Below, piece after piece: positions 16,408 through 25,026 of a DNA stretch of 64,000 bases. Position numbers and translations under genes: made by a program. Location of the stretch: positions 16,742 through 80,741 of the forward strand of contig DASRFA010000001.1 of the NCBI GenBank assembly GCA_035651755.1, given 5' to 3'. A model generated the notes under the pieces. The model was not told the origin of the DNA and searched no databases. It saw only the letters and a program-made list of their open reading frames with translations. Position 1 is the stretch's first letter, and every line of letters starts with the position of its first letter. The stretch comes from DASRFA01 sp035651755 (GTDB lineage Bacteria; Desulfobacterota; Binatia; UBA12015).

Positions 16408-18660
16408 CTATCTGCAGGTCACCTGGCTGAACGTGCGGTTGAACTTGCACGCCGCGGGCGACGAGAACGTGATCTCCGAGCACTGCCCGGTGTCCGCGGT
16501 CGGCTGGTCGATCACGAACGTGCCGCGCAGCGGCGTATCGGACGGCGTCGTCGGGAACGAGCCGTTCTTCCCGCGCACCGCGAACTTGTAGACGCCGGGC
16601 GTCCGCGGGCTCGTCGAGACGGTGATCCCCGAAATCGGGTTGGCGGGCGTCGGAGAGCCACCCTTGTAGACCCAGCGCGTGTTCGTCGGGTTCGGCCGCC
16701 AGCCGGTGTGGGTCACCGGATTGTACGTGCCGCCCGGCACCACGACGTCCAGAAGCGTCGCCGGGTCCGCGTTCTCGAGGATGACCCGCACGCCGTTCGC
16801 GACCGGATTGATCGCAGGCGTGGTCGGAACGGTCACCTGCCCCTTCATCGTCAGCTTGTCGTCGCCGAGCGGGAGCAGGATCTTCTGTAGGATGATGCGC
16901 CGGTTGAGGGCGTTCCGCTGCCCGCCGACGTTCGTGCACGGATCGCACGTGTCGCCCAGGCCGTCGCCGTCCGCGTCCGCCTGGGCGAGGTTCGGATCGT
17001 TCGGGCAGTTGTCGATCTGATCGCACAGCGTGTCGCCGTCGGCGTCCGGCGACGTCACGTCGGCCGGGCACGACGTGCTCGAGCCGTCGCAGTTCTCCGC
17101 GATGTCGCAGACGCCTGCTGCCGGCCGGCAAACCGTCGTCGTCGGCCGGACCGCGTCCGCCGGGCAATCGACGTCGACGCCCGTGCACGACTCGGCGACG
17201 TCGCAGACGCCCGCCGCGGCACGACACTCCGTACCGCCGGGAGCCAGTGCGTTCGCCGGGCAGCCGGGGCCGGTGCCGTCACAGGTCTCCGCCAGGTCGC
17301 AGACGCCCGCCGCCGCGCGGCACAGGCTGCCGTTCAGGAAGTTGTCGGGGCCGCACGCCGTGCTCGACCCGTCGCAGTTCTCGGCCGAGTCGCACGGGCC
17401 GGCCGAAGGACGACACACCGTGGTCGGCGGCGCCACCGCGTCTGCCGGGCACGTCTTGCTGACGCCGTCGCAGGTCTCGGCCGCGTCGCAGAGGTCGGCC
17501 GACGGCCGGCAAACCGCCGTCGTCGGCTGGACGCCATCCGAGGGACACGCCGCGCTCGAGCCGGTGCAGTTCTCCGCCACGTCGCACACGCCGCTCGCGC
17601 CGCGGCAGACGGTGGTCGACGGCTGGAACGCGTTGGACGGGCAGTTCGGTCCCGAGCCGGTGCAGTTCTCCGCCACGTCGCACGCGCCGGCCGAGCCGCG
17701 ACAGACGGTGCTCGACGACGCGAAGCCGTCTCCGGGACAGGTCGCCGACGAGCCGCTGCAGGTCTCCTGCACGTCGCAGGCGCCGTTCTGCGGCCGGCAG
17801 ACCTGCCCGGCGCCGCGGAAGTCGCACTGCGAGGTGCAGCACGAGGTCGAGGTGCCGTTCGCGGCGCCCTGGTCGCACTGCTCGCCCGCTGCGGACTCGA
17901 CGGTGCCGTTGCCGCAGAGCGACGTGAACGTCACGGTCACGAAGTGGCCGTCGTCCGACTGCGTGCGCGCCGGGGTGCCGGCGTAGTCGCAGGCTCCGCA
18001 ATCGGTCGTCGACCCGTTCTGCTCGCCCTGGCGGACCGCCGCCTCGCACGAGTTGCTGCGTACGGATCCGTTCCAGGTGAACGTCAGCGAGTGGCTCTGG
18101 GCGACGCCGTTGCTCTCGCGGAAGATCGTCGCCGAGGTCGAGAGCGGGCCGTAGCCGATCTGGTTGTCGCCGCCGCCGTTGCCGACGTCGGCCGGGCTGG
18201 ACGTGCTGAGCGTGCCCGAGCTGAGCGCGATGTTCGAGGAGCCGGTCACGCCGCTGGTGTGCGCCTGGCCGTCGCAATTGATGATGTCCGAGTTCCGCTG
18301 CACCATGCCGACGCGCGAGGTGGTGATGTCGAGGCGGTAGCCGCCGGGGGCGGTCGCGCTGAAGCTCAGGTTGTGCTGCGCGTTGCTGCTCTCGTCGCGC
18401 GTGCTGCCGACGCCGATGTCGGCGTTGACGTTCCACGCGTAGCGGCTGGAGAGCGTCGTCCCGGTGTTTGCGGTCGTCGATCGGGAGAAGGCGCAGAAGC
18501 CGTCGGCGTCGTTCCCACCGGAGCACGACGAGCCCGTCGTCGAGCCGGTCGCGCCCGAGATCTGTGCTTGCGCGGAAGACGCGGCGAGCGCACCGGCCAG
18601 CAGGGCGAACGCTGCGAACGAGATGCTCTTCCGGAGGAGCGCGAGAGGACGTTGGGTCAT
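16408..18660 (-). CDS. Secreted Cys-rich protein with eight disintegrin-like repeats and type-3 calcium repeats
   Basis: A 750-residue secreted protein of unknown function. It has a signal peptide (FAAFALLAGALAASSAQAQ), a 200-residue beta-rich N-terminal part, a Myxo-disulfide-like CGNGTVESAAGEQCD segment, then eight repeats of about 31 residues with the pattern CRxxxGxCDxAExCxGxxxxCPxD, which resembles metazoan ADAM disintegrin domains. Next are thrombospondin type-3 calcium motifs (DADGDTLCDQIDNCPNDPN, ADADGDGLGDTCDPC) and a C-terminal beta domain with HTGWRPNPTNTRWVY that recurs in the protein at 43.8 kb. ATG 18660 has AGGGGA just upstream. It is flanked by GT39-like and TMTC-like enzymes, which makes it a candidate O-glycosylated adhesin. 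Integrin binding should not be assumed. Confidence 0.85.
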   Translation of the reverse strand: MTQRPLALLRKSISFAAFALLAGALAASSAQAQISGATGSTTGSSCSGGNDADGFCAFSRSTTANTGTTLSSRYAWNVNADIGVGSTRDESSNAQHNLSFSATAPGGYRLDITTSRVGMVQRNSDIINCDGQAHTSGVTGSSNIALSSGTLSTSSPADVGNGGGDNQIGYGPLSTSATIFRESNGVAQSHSLTFTWNGSVRSNSCEAAVRQGEQNGSTTDCGACDYAGTPARTQSDDGHFVTVTFTSLCGNGTVESAAGEQCDQGAANGTSTSCCTSQCDFRGAGQVCRPQNGACDVQETCSGSSATCPGDGFASSSTVCRGSAGACDVAENCTGSGPNCPSNAFQPSTTVCRGASGVCDVAENCTGSSAACPSDGVQPTTAVCRPSADLCDAAETCDGVSKTCPADAVAPPTTVCRPSAGPCDSAENCDGSSTACGPDNFLNGSLCRAAAGVCDLAETCDGTGPGCPANALAPGGTECRAAAGVCDVAESCTGVDVDCPADAVRPTTTVCRPAAGVCDIAENCDGSSTSCPADVTSPDADGDTLCDQIDNCPNDPNLAQADADGDGLGDTCDPCTNVGGQRNALNRRIILQKILLPLGDDKLTMKGQVTVPTTPAINPVANGVRVILENADPATLLDVVVPGGTYNPVTHTGWRPNPTNTRWVYKGGSPTPANPISGITVSTSPRTPGVYKFAVRGKNGSFPTTPSDTPLRGTFVIDQPTADTGQCSEITFSSPAACKFNRTFSQVTCR
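17055..17810 (-). repeat. Eight tandem 93-96 bp coding repeats (Cys-rich disintegrin-like module)
   Basis: Eight copies encode the CRxxxGxCDxAExCxG unit, each with six cysteines. The copies differ at many synonymous and variable positions, so the array is old rather than freshly duplicated. One copy (the fifth) has CGPDN in place of CPxD, and the sixth is one residue shorter. Confidence 0.8.
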
Positions 18661-18791
18661 CGGTTTTCCCCTGCCCGCTGGCGGGCATCGGCTTTGGGTG
18701 TTCAGTCGCGGGCTCGTCGGCGGCTCGGCAGCTTGCCCTTTCCTTCGCGCCCCGGGCGTCAGAGTGCGTCGCGCGTACCGCGCGGCGTGCG

Positions 18792-18821
18792 ATAAAGAGC
18801 AAGAAGCAAAGCGCCGGTCAA
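18792..18821 (-). promoter_or_regulatory. Possible promoter for the disintegrin-like protein gene
   Basis: On the minus strand TTGACC (18821-18816) is followed after 18 bases by CTTTAT (18797-18792), in an unusually A/T-rich patch of an otherwise GC-rich gap. It would give a leader of about 130 bases before ATG 18660. The upstream TMTC-like gene stops at 18881, so the repeat protein may have its own promoter. Confidence 0.3.
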
Positions 18822-18880
18822 CGCAGAACCTCGGTGGGTCACGCGTCGCGTCGGTCCGCACGGAGCCCGCGAGGGGGCGG

Positions 18881-21016
18881 TCAGGAGCTCGGCGCCGCCG
18901 ACCCGCGCGGCGCGGGCACCGCGCGGCCTTCGCCGCCTCCGGCTCCCTCGTTCACGGCCTGCAGCTCCCGCTCGGCCTCCGTCCATTGCGGGGAGAGGCG
19001 GAGCGCCTCGCGCAGGCTCGCGGCGGCTTCCGCGCGCCGGCCCTCGCGGGCGAGCACGACGCCGAGCTGGTAGTGCGGCTCGGCGCGCGTCGGTCGCAGG
19101 CGGACCGCCTCGGCGAGGTGCGCCTCCGCTTCCGGAAGCCGACCGGCGGCTGCGAGCGCGATCCCGAGGTTCTGGTGCGCGTCCGCGAATCCCGGATCGA
19201 GGCGAACGGCGGCCGTGTACGAGGCGATGGCGTCGTCGGTGCGACCCGTCAGGAACAGCACGTTCCCGAGGTTGCTGTGAGGGTCCGCAAAGCGGGGCCG
19301 ACTCTGGATCGCGCGCTGGTAGGCTCCGATCGCCTCGGGATAGCGGCCCTGCTGCGCGAGCGCGTTCCCGAGGTTGCTCCACGCCTCGGCGTTCGCGGGC
19401 TCGAGATGCACCGCCTCCCCGAGCGCGGTCACGGCCTCGGGAAGCCGGCCCTGGGCGGCGAGGGCCCGCCCCAGGTTGTTGCGAGCGAAGGCGTCGTCCG
19501 GCTTGACCGCGATCGCGGCCCGGAAATGCTCCATCGCGGGTGCGACGTCGCCGGCTTCGAGCAGGAGGAGCCCGAGATTGTTGTGCGCCATCCACGCGTC
19601 CGGGTTCTTCGCCAGCGTGTCCGTCCAGAGCGTCGGGAGGTCGCGATAGCTCCGCGCCTGCCGTGCGGTCAGGATCGCGAGCACGACGAGCAGCGCGCCC
19701 GCAGCGACGATCGCGATGGCGCGCGCCGGTTCGCCGACCCGTCCCACGCCGAGCCGTCGCGCCGCCGTGGTCGCGAGCGCGGCGCCGAGCGCGATCGGTC
19801 CCAGGCTCGCGAGGTACTGGAAGTGGTCGGCGACGAACGAGTACCGCATCGGAAACGCGTTCACGAACCCGAGCGCCGGGCCGAGCGTCGCGACGAAGAA
19901 CAGGAGCGCGACGAGCGGCCCGCGGCCGGTCCGGGGCGCGAGCGCGAAGAGCGCGCCTGCAGCGGCGAGCACCCCGACCGGGAACGCGAGCTGCCACGGC
20001 GACGAGAGATCGAGCGTCCAGCGCGGGTAGATGAAGGTGAGGGTCCCCGGCCAAAAGAGCTTGCCGAGGTAGAACCAGACGGCGCGACCCGCGATCAGGC
20101 ACCGCTCCGCGAAGGAGAGATCCCAGTCGCCCCCCACCGCGCCGACGTGCTGTCGCTCCATGGCGATCGTGACGAACGCGAGCCCGGCGCCGAGCGCGAA
20201 GAACGGCGACAGCAACGCGACGTCCCGGATGCTCACGCGGCCGCGCTTCCACCAGATGATGAGGAGGATCGCCGCCGGCAGCGTGCACACCACCGTCTTC
20301 GCGAGCAGGCCCGCCCCGAAGAGCGCGAGCGAGAGCACGTAGATCGCGACCCGGGTCGCCGGCGAAGTCCCACCCGCGCCGGCGAGCCATGCCGTCGCCC
20401 GCCGGTCGGCCGCGAGGAAGCGGAGGTACGCGAGGAGCGCGCCGAGGTAGAGAACGCCCGACAGGACGTTCTTCCGCTCGCTCACCCACGCGACGGATTC
20501 GACGTGGACGGGGTGGACGGCGAACAGCGCGGCGGCGAGCCAGGCGCCGGGAATCGAGAGGCTCCCGAGCGCGAGCGCCGCCAGGACGGCGTTGGCCGCG
20601 TGCAGCAGCACGTTGGCGAGGTGGTAGCCGAACGGATCGAGACCGCCGATCTGGTAATTCAGCCAGAGGCTCGTGAAGGTCAGGGGGTAGTATTGCGGGA
20701 CGGCGCCCGGCTCGAGCCAGATGCGCCCGAGGCCCGCGAGCGAGCGCAGGGTCGCGTTCGCGGTGACGTAGTCGTCGTCGTCCCAGACGAAGCCGTTGGT
20801 GAGCGCGGGAAGATAGGCGACGAGCGTCAAGAGGACGACGCCGAGAGCGGGGACGAGGACCGCGGCGCTCCAGCTCGCGCGCACCGGCCGCGCGACCGGC
20901 TCGCCCGGATGAGGCTCGTCCCGCTGTGCGGCCACCGCCGCGGGATGCGATCCGGCCCGCTGGCCCCCGGCCGGGGGCCGGGGGCGGGATGGCTTGCGCG
21001 CGCTTCTTCTCGCCAC
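18881..21016 (-). CDS. TMTC-like membrane protein O-mannosyltransferase with C-terminal TPRs
   Basis: A 711-residue protein with about ten membrane segments followed by six or seven TPR units (about residues 465-690, such as HNNLGLLLLEAGDVAPAMEHF and WSNLGNALAQQGRYPEAI). The first loop carries NGFVWDDDDYV (76-84), the acidic GT-C motif, and a later loop has AVHPVHVESVAWVSERK. That pairing, GT-C membrane domain plus TPR tail, is the layout of metazoan TMTC1-4 enzymes that O-mannosylate cadherins; bacterial relatives are common but mostly unstudied. TPRs would sit in the periplasm and could hold protein substrates. The GTG start is used for lack of an ATG. It lies directly upstream of the disintegrin-like secreted protein on the same strand. 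Confidence 0.75.
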   Translation of the reverse strand: MARRSARKPSRPRPPAGGQRAGSHPAAVAAQRDEPHPGEPVARPVRASWSAAVLVPALGVVLLTLVAYLPALTNGFVWDDDDYVTANATLRSLAGLGRIWLEPGAVPQYYPLTFTSLWLNYQIGGLDPFGYHLANVLLHAANAVLAALALGSLSIPGAWLAAALFAVHPVHVESVAWVSERKNVLSGVLYLGALLAYLRFLAADRRATAWLAGAGGTSPATRVAIYVLSLALFGAGLLAKTVVCTLPAAILLIIWWKRGRVSIRDVALLSPFFALGAGLAFVTIAMERQHVGAVGGDWDLSFAERCLIAGRAVWFYLGKLFWPGTLTFIYPRWTLDLSSPWQLAFPVGVLAAAGALFALAPRTGRGPLVALLFFVATLGPALGFVNAFPMRYSFVADHFQYLASLGPIALGAALATTAARRLGVGRVGEPARAIAIVAAGALLVVLAILTARQARSYRDLPTLWTDTLAKNPDAWMAHNNLGLLLLEAGDVAPAMEHFRAAIAVKPDDAFARNNLGRALAAQGRLPEAVTALGEAVHLEPANAEAWSNLGNALAQQGRYPEAIGAYQRAIQSRPRFADPHSNLGNVLFLTGRTDDAIASYTAAVRLDPGFADAHQNLGIALAAAGRLPEAEAHLAEAVRLRPTRAEPHYQLGVVLAREGRRAEAAASLREALRLSPQWTEAERELQAVNEGAGGGEGRAVPAPRGSAAPSS

Positions 21017-21193
21017 GGGATCGTCCCCGGAGGGCGGCCGGATTATGAACGGAGCGCGACGGGTGATCCAACGTGTAAACGCCGGTCGCCACGCGGCGAT
21101 CCCGTTCTTCGGAAAGGGTCTTGACCTTCCGCGACGCGGAATGGCTTCTTCGAAAGGGAGGCTCGGCCTCCGCCTCCGAACCGTGATCCCCGC

Positions 21194-22066
21194 ATGAGCC
21201 CGCGCTCCTCACATCTCGCCGCCCGGCTGGCAGGCGACGCCGGTACGGCCGACCCGGTCGATCTGCGCGGGCTCGCCGCTCGCCTGCGACCGCTCTCCGG
21301 CACGTTCGGATCGGCAGAGCCGTTTCCCCACGTCGTCCTGGACGACTTTCTGCCGGAGTCGGTGGCCGAAGCGCTTGCCGCCGAGTTCGACGACGCTTCG
21401 ATCGCCTGGCAATCCCTTCATCACGTGAACGAGCGGAAGCTCGTCTTCGGCGACCGGGAGGCCATGGGACCGGTCGGCGCCGCGGTCGTGAGCGCGCTCC
21501 AGTCTCCCGGCTTCCGTTCAACCCTCGAGCGCTTGACCGGCGTGCCCGGCCTCTTCGGCGACCCGGACCTCGACGGGGCCGGCTTTCACCGCACCGAGCC
21601 GGGCGGCCACCTGAACGTCCACGCCGATGCGCTCGCGCACTCCAAGCGCCGTACCTGGAGCCGCCAGCTCAACCTGATCCTGTTCCTCAACCGCGACTGG
21701 CAGGAGGCCTATCGCGGCTGGCTCGAGCTGTGGGACGCGCGCGTGGAGCGCTGCGTCCGCCGCATCTCGCCCGTCTTCAACCGCGCGGTCGTTTTCCGGA
21801 CCAGCGCGATCTCGTTCCACGGCGTACCGGAGGGCGTCGCGTGTCCGCCCGGACACGCCCGCAAGTCGCTGGCGCTCTACTACTACCGCGACGAGAGCCG
21901 GACGGTGGCGCTGCAGCCGACCCGCTACGTGCCGCGACCCGGCGATCCGCCGCTCCGGCGCGCGCTCATCCGGCTCGATCGCGCCGTGCTCGCGCTCTAC
22001 TCGCTGCTGAAGCGCTACACCCCGCTCGACGACGCCCGCGTGGCGCGCATCCTGCGCCGGTTCTGA
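21194..22066 (+). CDS. Prolyl 4-hydroxylase-like 2-oxoglutarate/Fe(II) oxygenase
   Basis: A 290-residue soluble protein of the 2OG-Fe(II) oxygenase superfamily (prolyl-hydroxylase, Tpa1/Ofd1-like group). The facial triad is visible as HLNVHADALAHS (His143, Asp145) and SAISFHGVPEG (His209), with Arg223 in HARKSLALYYY as the oxoglutarate anchor. The fold signature QLNLILFLNRDW and GWLELWD lies between. The opening FPHVVLDDFLPESVAEAL is typical of this group. No signal peptide. No Shine-Dalgarno sequence precedes ATG 21194. It is divergent from the TMTC-like gene and convergent with an FG-GAP protein gene; relatives hydroxylate proline in proteins or act on peptides and sugars. It is the second hydroxylase next to an FG-GAP gene in this island. 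Confidence 0.85.
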   Translation: MSPRSSHLAARLAGDAGTADPVDLRGLAARLRPLSGTFGSAEPFPHVVLDDFLPESVAEALAAEFDDASIAWQSLHHVNERKLVFGDREAMGPVGAAVVSALQSPGFRSTLERLTGVPGLFGDPDLDGAGFHRTEPGGHLNVHADALAHSKRRTWSRQLNLILFLNRDWQEAYRGWLELWDARVERCVRRISPVFNRAVVFRTSAISFHGVPEGVACPPGHARKSLALYYYRDESRTVALQPTRYVPRPGDPPLRRALIRLDRAVLALYSLLKRYTPLDDARVARILRRF

Positions 22067-22085
22067 TCGGCGCTCGCCGCCGATC
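22065..22085. terminator. Hairpin between convergent oxygenase and FG-GAP genes
   Basis: GATCGGCG (22065-22072) and CGCCGATC (22078-22085) form a perfect 8-pair stem with a 5-base loop. It overlaps the last two bases of the oxygenase stop codon and lies 20 bases from the FG-GAP stop. Confidence 0.5.
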
Positions 22086-22105
22086 GCGCGTCCCGGTCGG
22101 ACGTC

Positions 22106-24322
22106 TCACGCCGCCGGCACGCATTGCAGGACGAGAAGGTCCGTGTCCACACGTCCGTCGCCCGCGCGTGCCTTCAGGCCGACCTTCACCTTGTTGGGCG
22201 TGGCCCGGCCCGTCGCGCTCTCGCCGAGCGGCACCGTGACCGCGATCGCGTCCGTGCAGTAATCGCGCGACGCGTTCACGATCGGCGAGCTGGTCGTCAC
22301 GCCGAGCTCTCCCCCGGCGCCGAAGGCCGCCGTCAGCTGCGCGTGCACCGCCCGGTCGAGCGCCTTCCGGCTCACCTTCGACGGCGCCTTCACCTCGATG
22401 CGCGCGATGTCGCTCGGGGTACAGCGAGCGAGTCGCGGATCCGAGTCGTTCACGCAGAGCGCGAGCGAGAACCTGCAGGACCCGTTCGCGCCGTCGGTGT
22501 CGCAGGCGGGGTCGCCGTCCCGGCAGCGGGCGAGGGCGATCGGGACGCCGGCGCCGTCGCGCGGAGGAGCGGGTTGGAGCCTCCACTCGATGAAGCACTC
22601 GGTGCGCGAGCCGAGAGCGCCGCCCGGGATGCAGTCGTTGGCCGGAGCGGACGCCCGGCAGCCCGCGTCGCCGGCGCGCGGCTCGTTCAGGACGACCGTA
22701 CGACCGACCGCCACGTCGCCGAGCACGGTCTCCGTGCCTCCCGGCCATGCGACCCGGAGCTCGTCGACGTCCGCGGCCGGGCCGAGCCCGAAATGCGCCT
22801 CCGCCGGGTCCTGCGACTCGAAGTTGCTGCCGGCGCGGAGCTCGCGCATCTGGGCGACTCCGCCCGCGGACGCGAACACGCGCGCTCCGATCGCCTCGCG
22901 GTTCCCCCCGCGCGCGAGCAGCTTGACGGCGAGAGAGCCGTTGCCGGCGCCGTCGTTTCGCAGGAGCTTCGGCAGCCCGGAGTTGTTCGAGTAGAAGAGG
23001 TCGAGGTCGCCGTCGCGGTCGTAGTCGAGCGCGACGACGCCGCGCCCGAGGCCGGTGTCGGCCGCGCCGAGCGCGCCGGCGGTCTCCGCGAACGTCCCGT
23101 CGCCGTTCGAGACGAAGACGCGCGCGGGGTCGGCGTGGAACTCGCTCGAGTCTGGAATGTCCCGGGGTCCCCAGCCGTTCACGTGGACGAGGTCGAGGTG
23201 ACCGTCGTCGTCGAGGTCGGCGAAGGTCGACCCCCAGCCCCAGTACCCGATCCGCACGCCGGCCGCGTCGGTGGCGTCGGCGAACGTCCCGTCCCCCGCG
23301 TTCCGGTAGAGGCGGTTGCCGGTCACGCCCCAGTTGCCCTCGGCCGTCCCGTTCGGGTCCCAGATGCTGGACACGAACCAGTCGAGGTCGCCGTCCTCGT
23401 CGACGTCGCCGATCGCCGCGCCCATGCCGTTCTCGTCGGTCACGACCGCGGGGTCGGTCGCGTCGTCGAACGTCCCGTCGCCCCGGTTGTGGAGAACGCG
23501 GCTCGCGCCGAAGTCGGCCGCGACGAGCAGGTCCGGCCAGGCGTCGCCGTCGACGTCCGCGAAGTTGCCGGTGAACGACAGGTCCATCGTCGGGGGGAAG
23601 AGGCCGAGCCGGCTCGCGAAGATCGGGATGCCGGCCGCCTGGCTGACGTCGGCGAAGTGGCCGTCGCCGTCGTTGCGCCAGAGATGGCCGGTCGCCTGCG
23701 GCGGCGAGAACGTCGTCGACCAGCGCGAGACGAAGAGGTCGAGGTCGCCGTCGCGGTCGTAGTCGCCGAAGCTCGCGGAGAAGCTGTGCGGGCCGGGGAG
23801 CGCGATCCCGGACGAGGACGTCACGTCGTCGAAGCGACCGTCGCCCCGGTTCCGGAAGAGGCGCGCCGGCAGGTCGTGGATCCCGAGGACGAGGAGATCG
23901 AGCCAGCCGTCGCCGTCGACGTCGGCGAAGGTCGCGCTCGAGTACGTCGCGGCCGGAAGGGCGACGCCGGCGGCCGCGGCGACGTCGCCGAACGTGCCGT
24001 CGCCCCGGTTCCGGAAGAGCATCGCCGGGCCCGCGTCACCGCGGACGACGAAGAGGTCGATCCAGCCGTCGCGGTCGTAGTCGCCGGCCGCGACGCCACC
24101 CGCAATGATACCGGGCTCGCCGTACTGGGATTCGAACGAGTACCCATGGACGTACGCGAGGCCGGCGGCCGCGGTGACGTCCGTGAAGTGCCACGCGCCC
24201 CGCGCGTCGCGCGGTTCGGCCGTGCAGAGCACCGCGACGACGACGGCGAGCGCGCGACCGGGCGATCTGCCGGCGCGCGTGGGGCCGGCGGACGCGCTCG
24301 GCCGGTGCCGCCACGTCGCCAT
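22106..24322 (-). CDS. Exported FG-GAP/UnbV beta-propeller protein with Cys-rich C-terminal domain
   Basis: A 738-residue exported protein: signal peptide (ALAVVVAVLCTAEPRDARG), about eight FG-GAP/VCBS repeats with calcium loops (DYDRDGWID, DVDGDGWLD, DYDRDGDLD, DVDEDGDLD, DLDDDGHLD), a UnbV/ASPIC domain (GARVFASAGG, VAWPGGTETVLGDV), and a C-terminal extension of about 160 residues with six to eight cysteines (ARCRDGDPACDTDGANGSC, then RVDTDLLVLQC at the end). The extension is not part of the usual CRTAC1 layout; I have no function for it. ATG 24322 is chosen for the signal peptide. It converges on the prolyl-hydroxylase-like gene. Likely envelope-attached or secreted and calcium-binding. Confidence 0.85.
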   Translation of the reverse strand: MATWRHRPSASAGPTRAGRSPGRALAVVVAVLCTAEPRDARGAWHFTDVTAAAGLAYVHGYSFESQYGEPGIIAGGVAAGDYDRDGWIDLFVVRGDAGPAMLFRNRGDGTFGDVAAAAGVALPAATYSSATFADVDGDGWLDLLVLGIHDLPARLFRNRGDGRFDDVTSSSGIALPGPHSFSASFGDYDRDGDLDLFVSRWSTTFSPPQATGHLWRNDGDGHFADVSQAAGIPIFASRLGLFPPTMDLSFTGNFADVDGDAWPDLLVAADFGASRVLHNRGDGTFDDATDPAVVTDENGMGAAIGDVDEDGDLDWFVSSIWDPNGTAEGNWGVTGNRLYRNAGDGTFADATDAAGVRIGYWGWGSTFADLDDDGHLDLVHVNGWGPRDIPDSSEFHADPARVFVSNGDGTFAETAGALGAADTGLGRGVVALDYDRDGDLDLFYSNNSGLPKLLRNDGAGNGSLAVKLLARGGNREAIGARVFASAGGVAQMRELRAGSNFESQDPAEAHFGLGPAADVDELRVAWPGGTETVLGDVAVGRTVVLNEPRAGDAGCRASAPANDCIPGGALGSRTECFIEWRLQPAPPRDGAGVPIALARCRDGDPACDTDGANGSCRFSLALCVNDSDPRLARCTPSDIARIEVKAPSKVSRKALDRAVHAQLTAAFGAGGELGVTTSSPIVNASRDYCTDAIAVTVPLGESATGRATPNKVKVGLKARAGDGRVDTDLLVLQCVPAA

Positions 24323-24375
24323 CGAATCGCGCCGGTTCTCGGCTCGCGGCAGGCGGAAGTCAAGCCAAATCGCGA

Positions 24376-25026
24376 TCAGCGACCGAAGCCGCTCACGTAC
24401 GGAAGACGCGAGGCCGTCGAGCGGACCTGATCGAGAGCGTCGACGAGGATGCGGGTCGCGTCCCAGGCGCCGCGGAGAAGCTGGCCGCGCGCGCCCGCCG
24501 GAATGGATACCGCGAACGTCGCGCCGCGATAGGTCGCCGTGCACGCCTCGACGTCGATCGTGAGGTCGTGCGCCGGGTCCTCCCGGACCGCCTCCATCAG
24601 GCGCGCGACGTCGGCTGCGCTCGCGGTCGCGCACGGGATGCCCATCGCCACGCAGTTCCCGAAGAAGATGTCGGCGAACGACTCGCCGACGATCGCGTGG
24701 ATCCCCCAGCGCCAGAGCGCCTGCGGCGCGTGCTCGCGCGACGACCCGCACCCGAAGTTCTTGTTCACGATCGCGACCCGCGCGCCCTTCGCGCGGTAGC
24801 GCGGGTCGTTCATCGGGTGGTCGAGCGGCCGGCCGTCGCCGTCGAAGCGCGCGTCGCGGAAGGCGAGCTCGCCGAGCCCGTCGAACGTGATCGCGGTCAT
24901 GAAGCGCGCCGGGATGATGCGATCGGTGTCGATGTCGTTGCCGGGCAGGGGGATCGGGCGCCCGACGACGCGCTTCACCGGGATCAGCGCGGAGCCGCGC
25001 GCGCCGCCGTCCTTCGCGTCCGCCAT
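24376..25026 (-). CDS. leuD: 3-isopropylmalate dehydratase small subunit
   Basis: A 216-residue LeuD, the swivel-domain partner of LeuC in leucine biosynthesis (2-isopropylmalate to 3-isopropylmalate). It shows GNDIDTDRIIPARFM, VNKNFGCGSSREHAPQAL and FADIFFGNCVAMGIP, all at the normal places for the bacterial 200-residue form. Its ATG overlaps the leuC stop (ATGA), so the two subunits are probably made in equal amounts. It ends 53 bases from the start of the FG-GAP gene on the same strand. Residues align well with standard LeuD, in contrast with the shorter, divergent LeuD part of the fused enzyme at 0.6-2.3 kb. Confidence 0.95.
   Translation of the reverse strand: MADAKDGGARGSALIPVKRVVGRPIPLPGNDIDTDRIIPARFMTAITFDGLGELAFRDARFDGDGRPLDHPMNDPRYRAKGARVAIVNKNFGCGSSREHAPQALWRWGIHAIVGESFADIFFGNCVAMGIPCATASAADVARLMEAVREDPAHDLTIDVEACTATYRGATFAVSIPAGARGQLLRGAWDATRILVDALDQVRSTASRLPYVSGFGR

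Noticed and set aside
18661..18861. Longer N-terminus for the disintegrin-like protein starting at 18861
   Set aside because: The extra 67 residues have no protein-like character, and ATG 18660 gives a clean signal peptide with a ribosome site.
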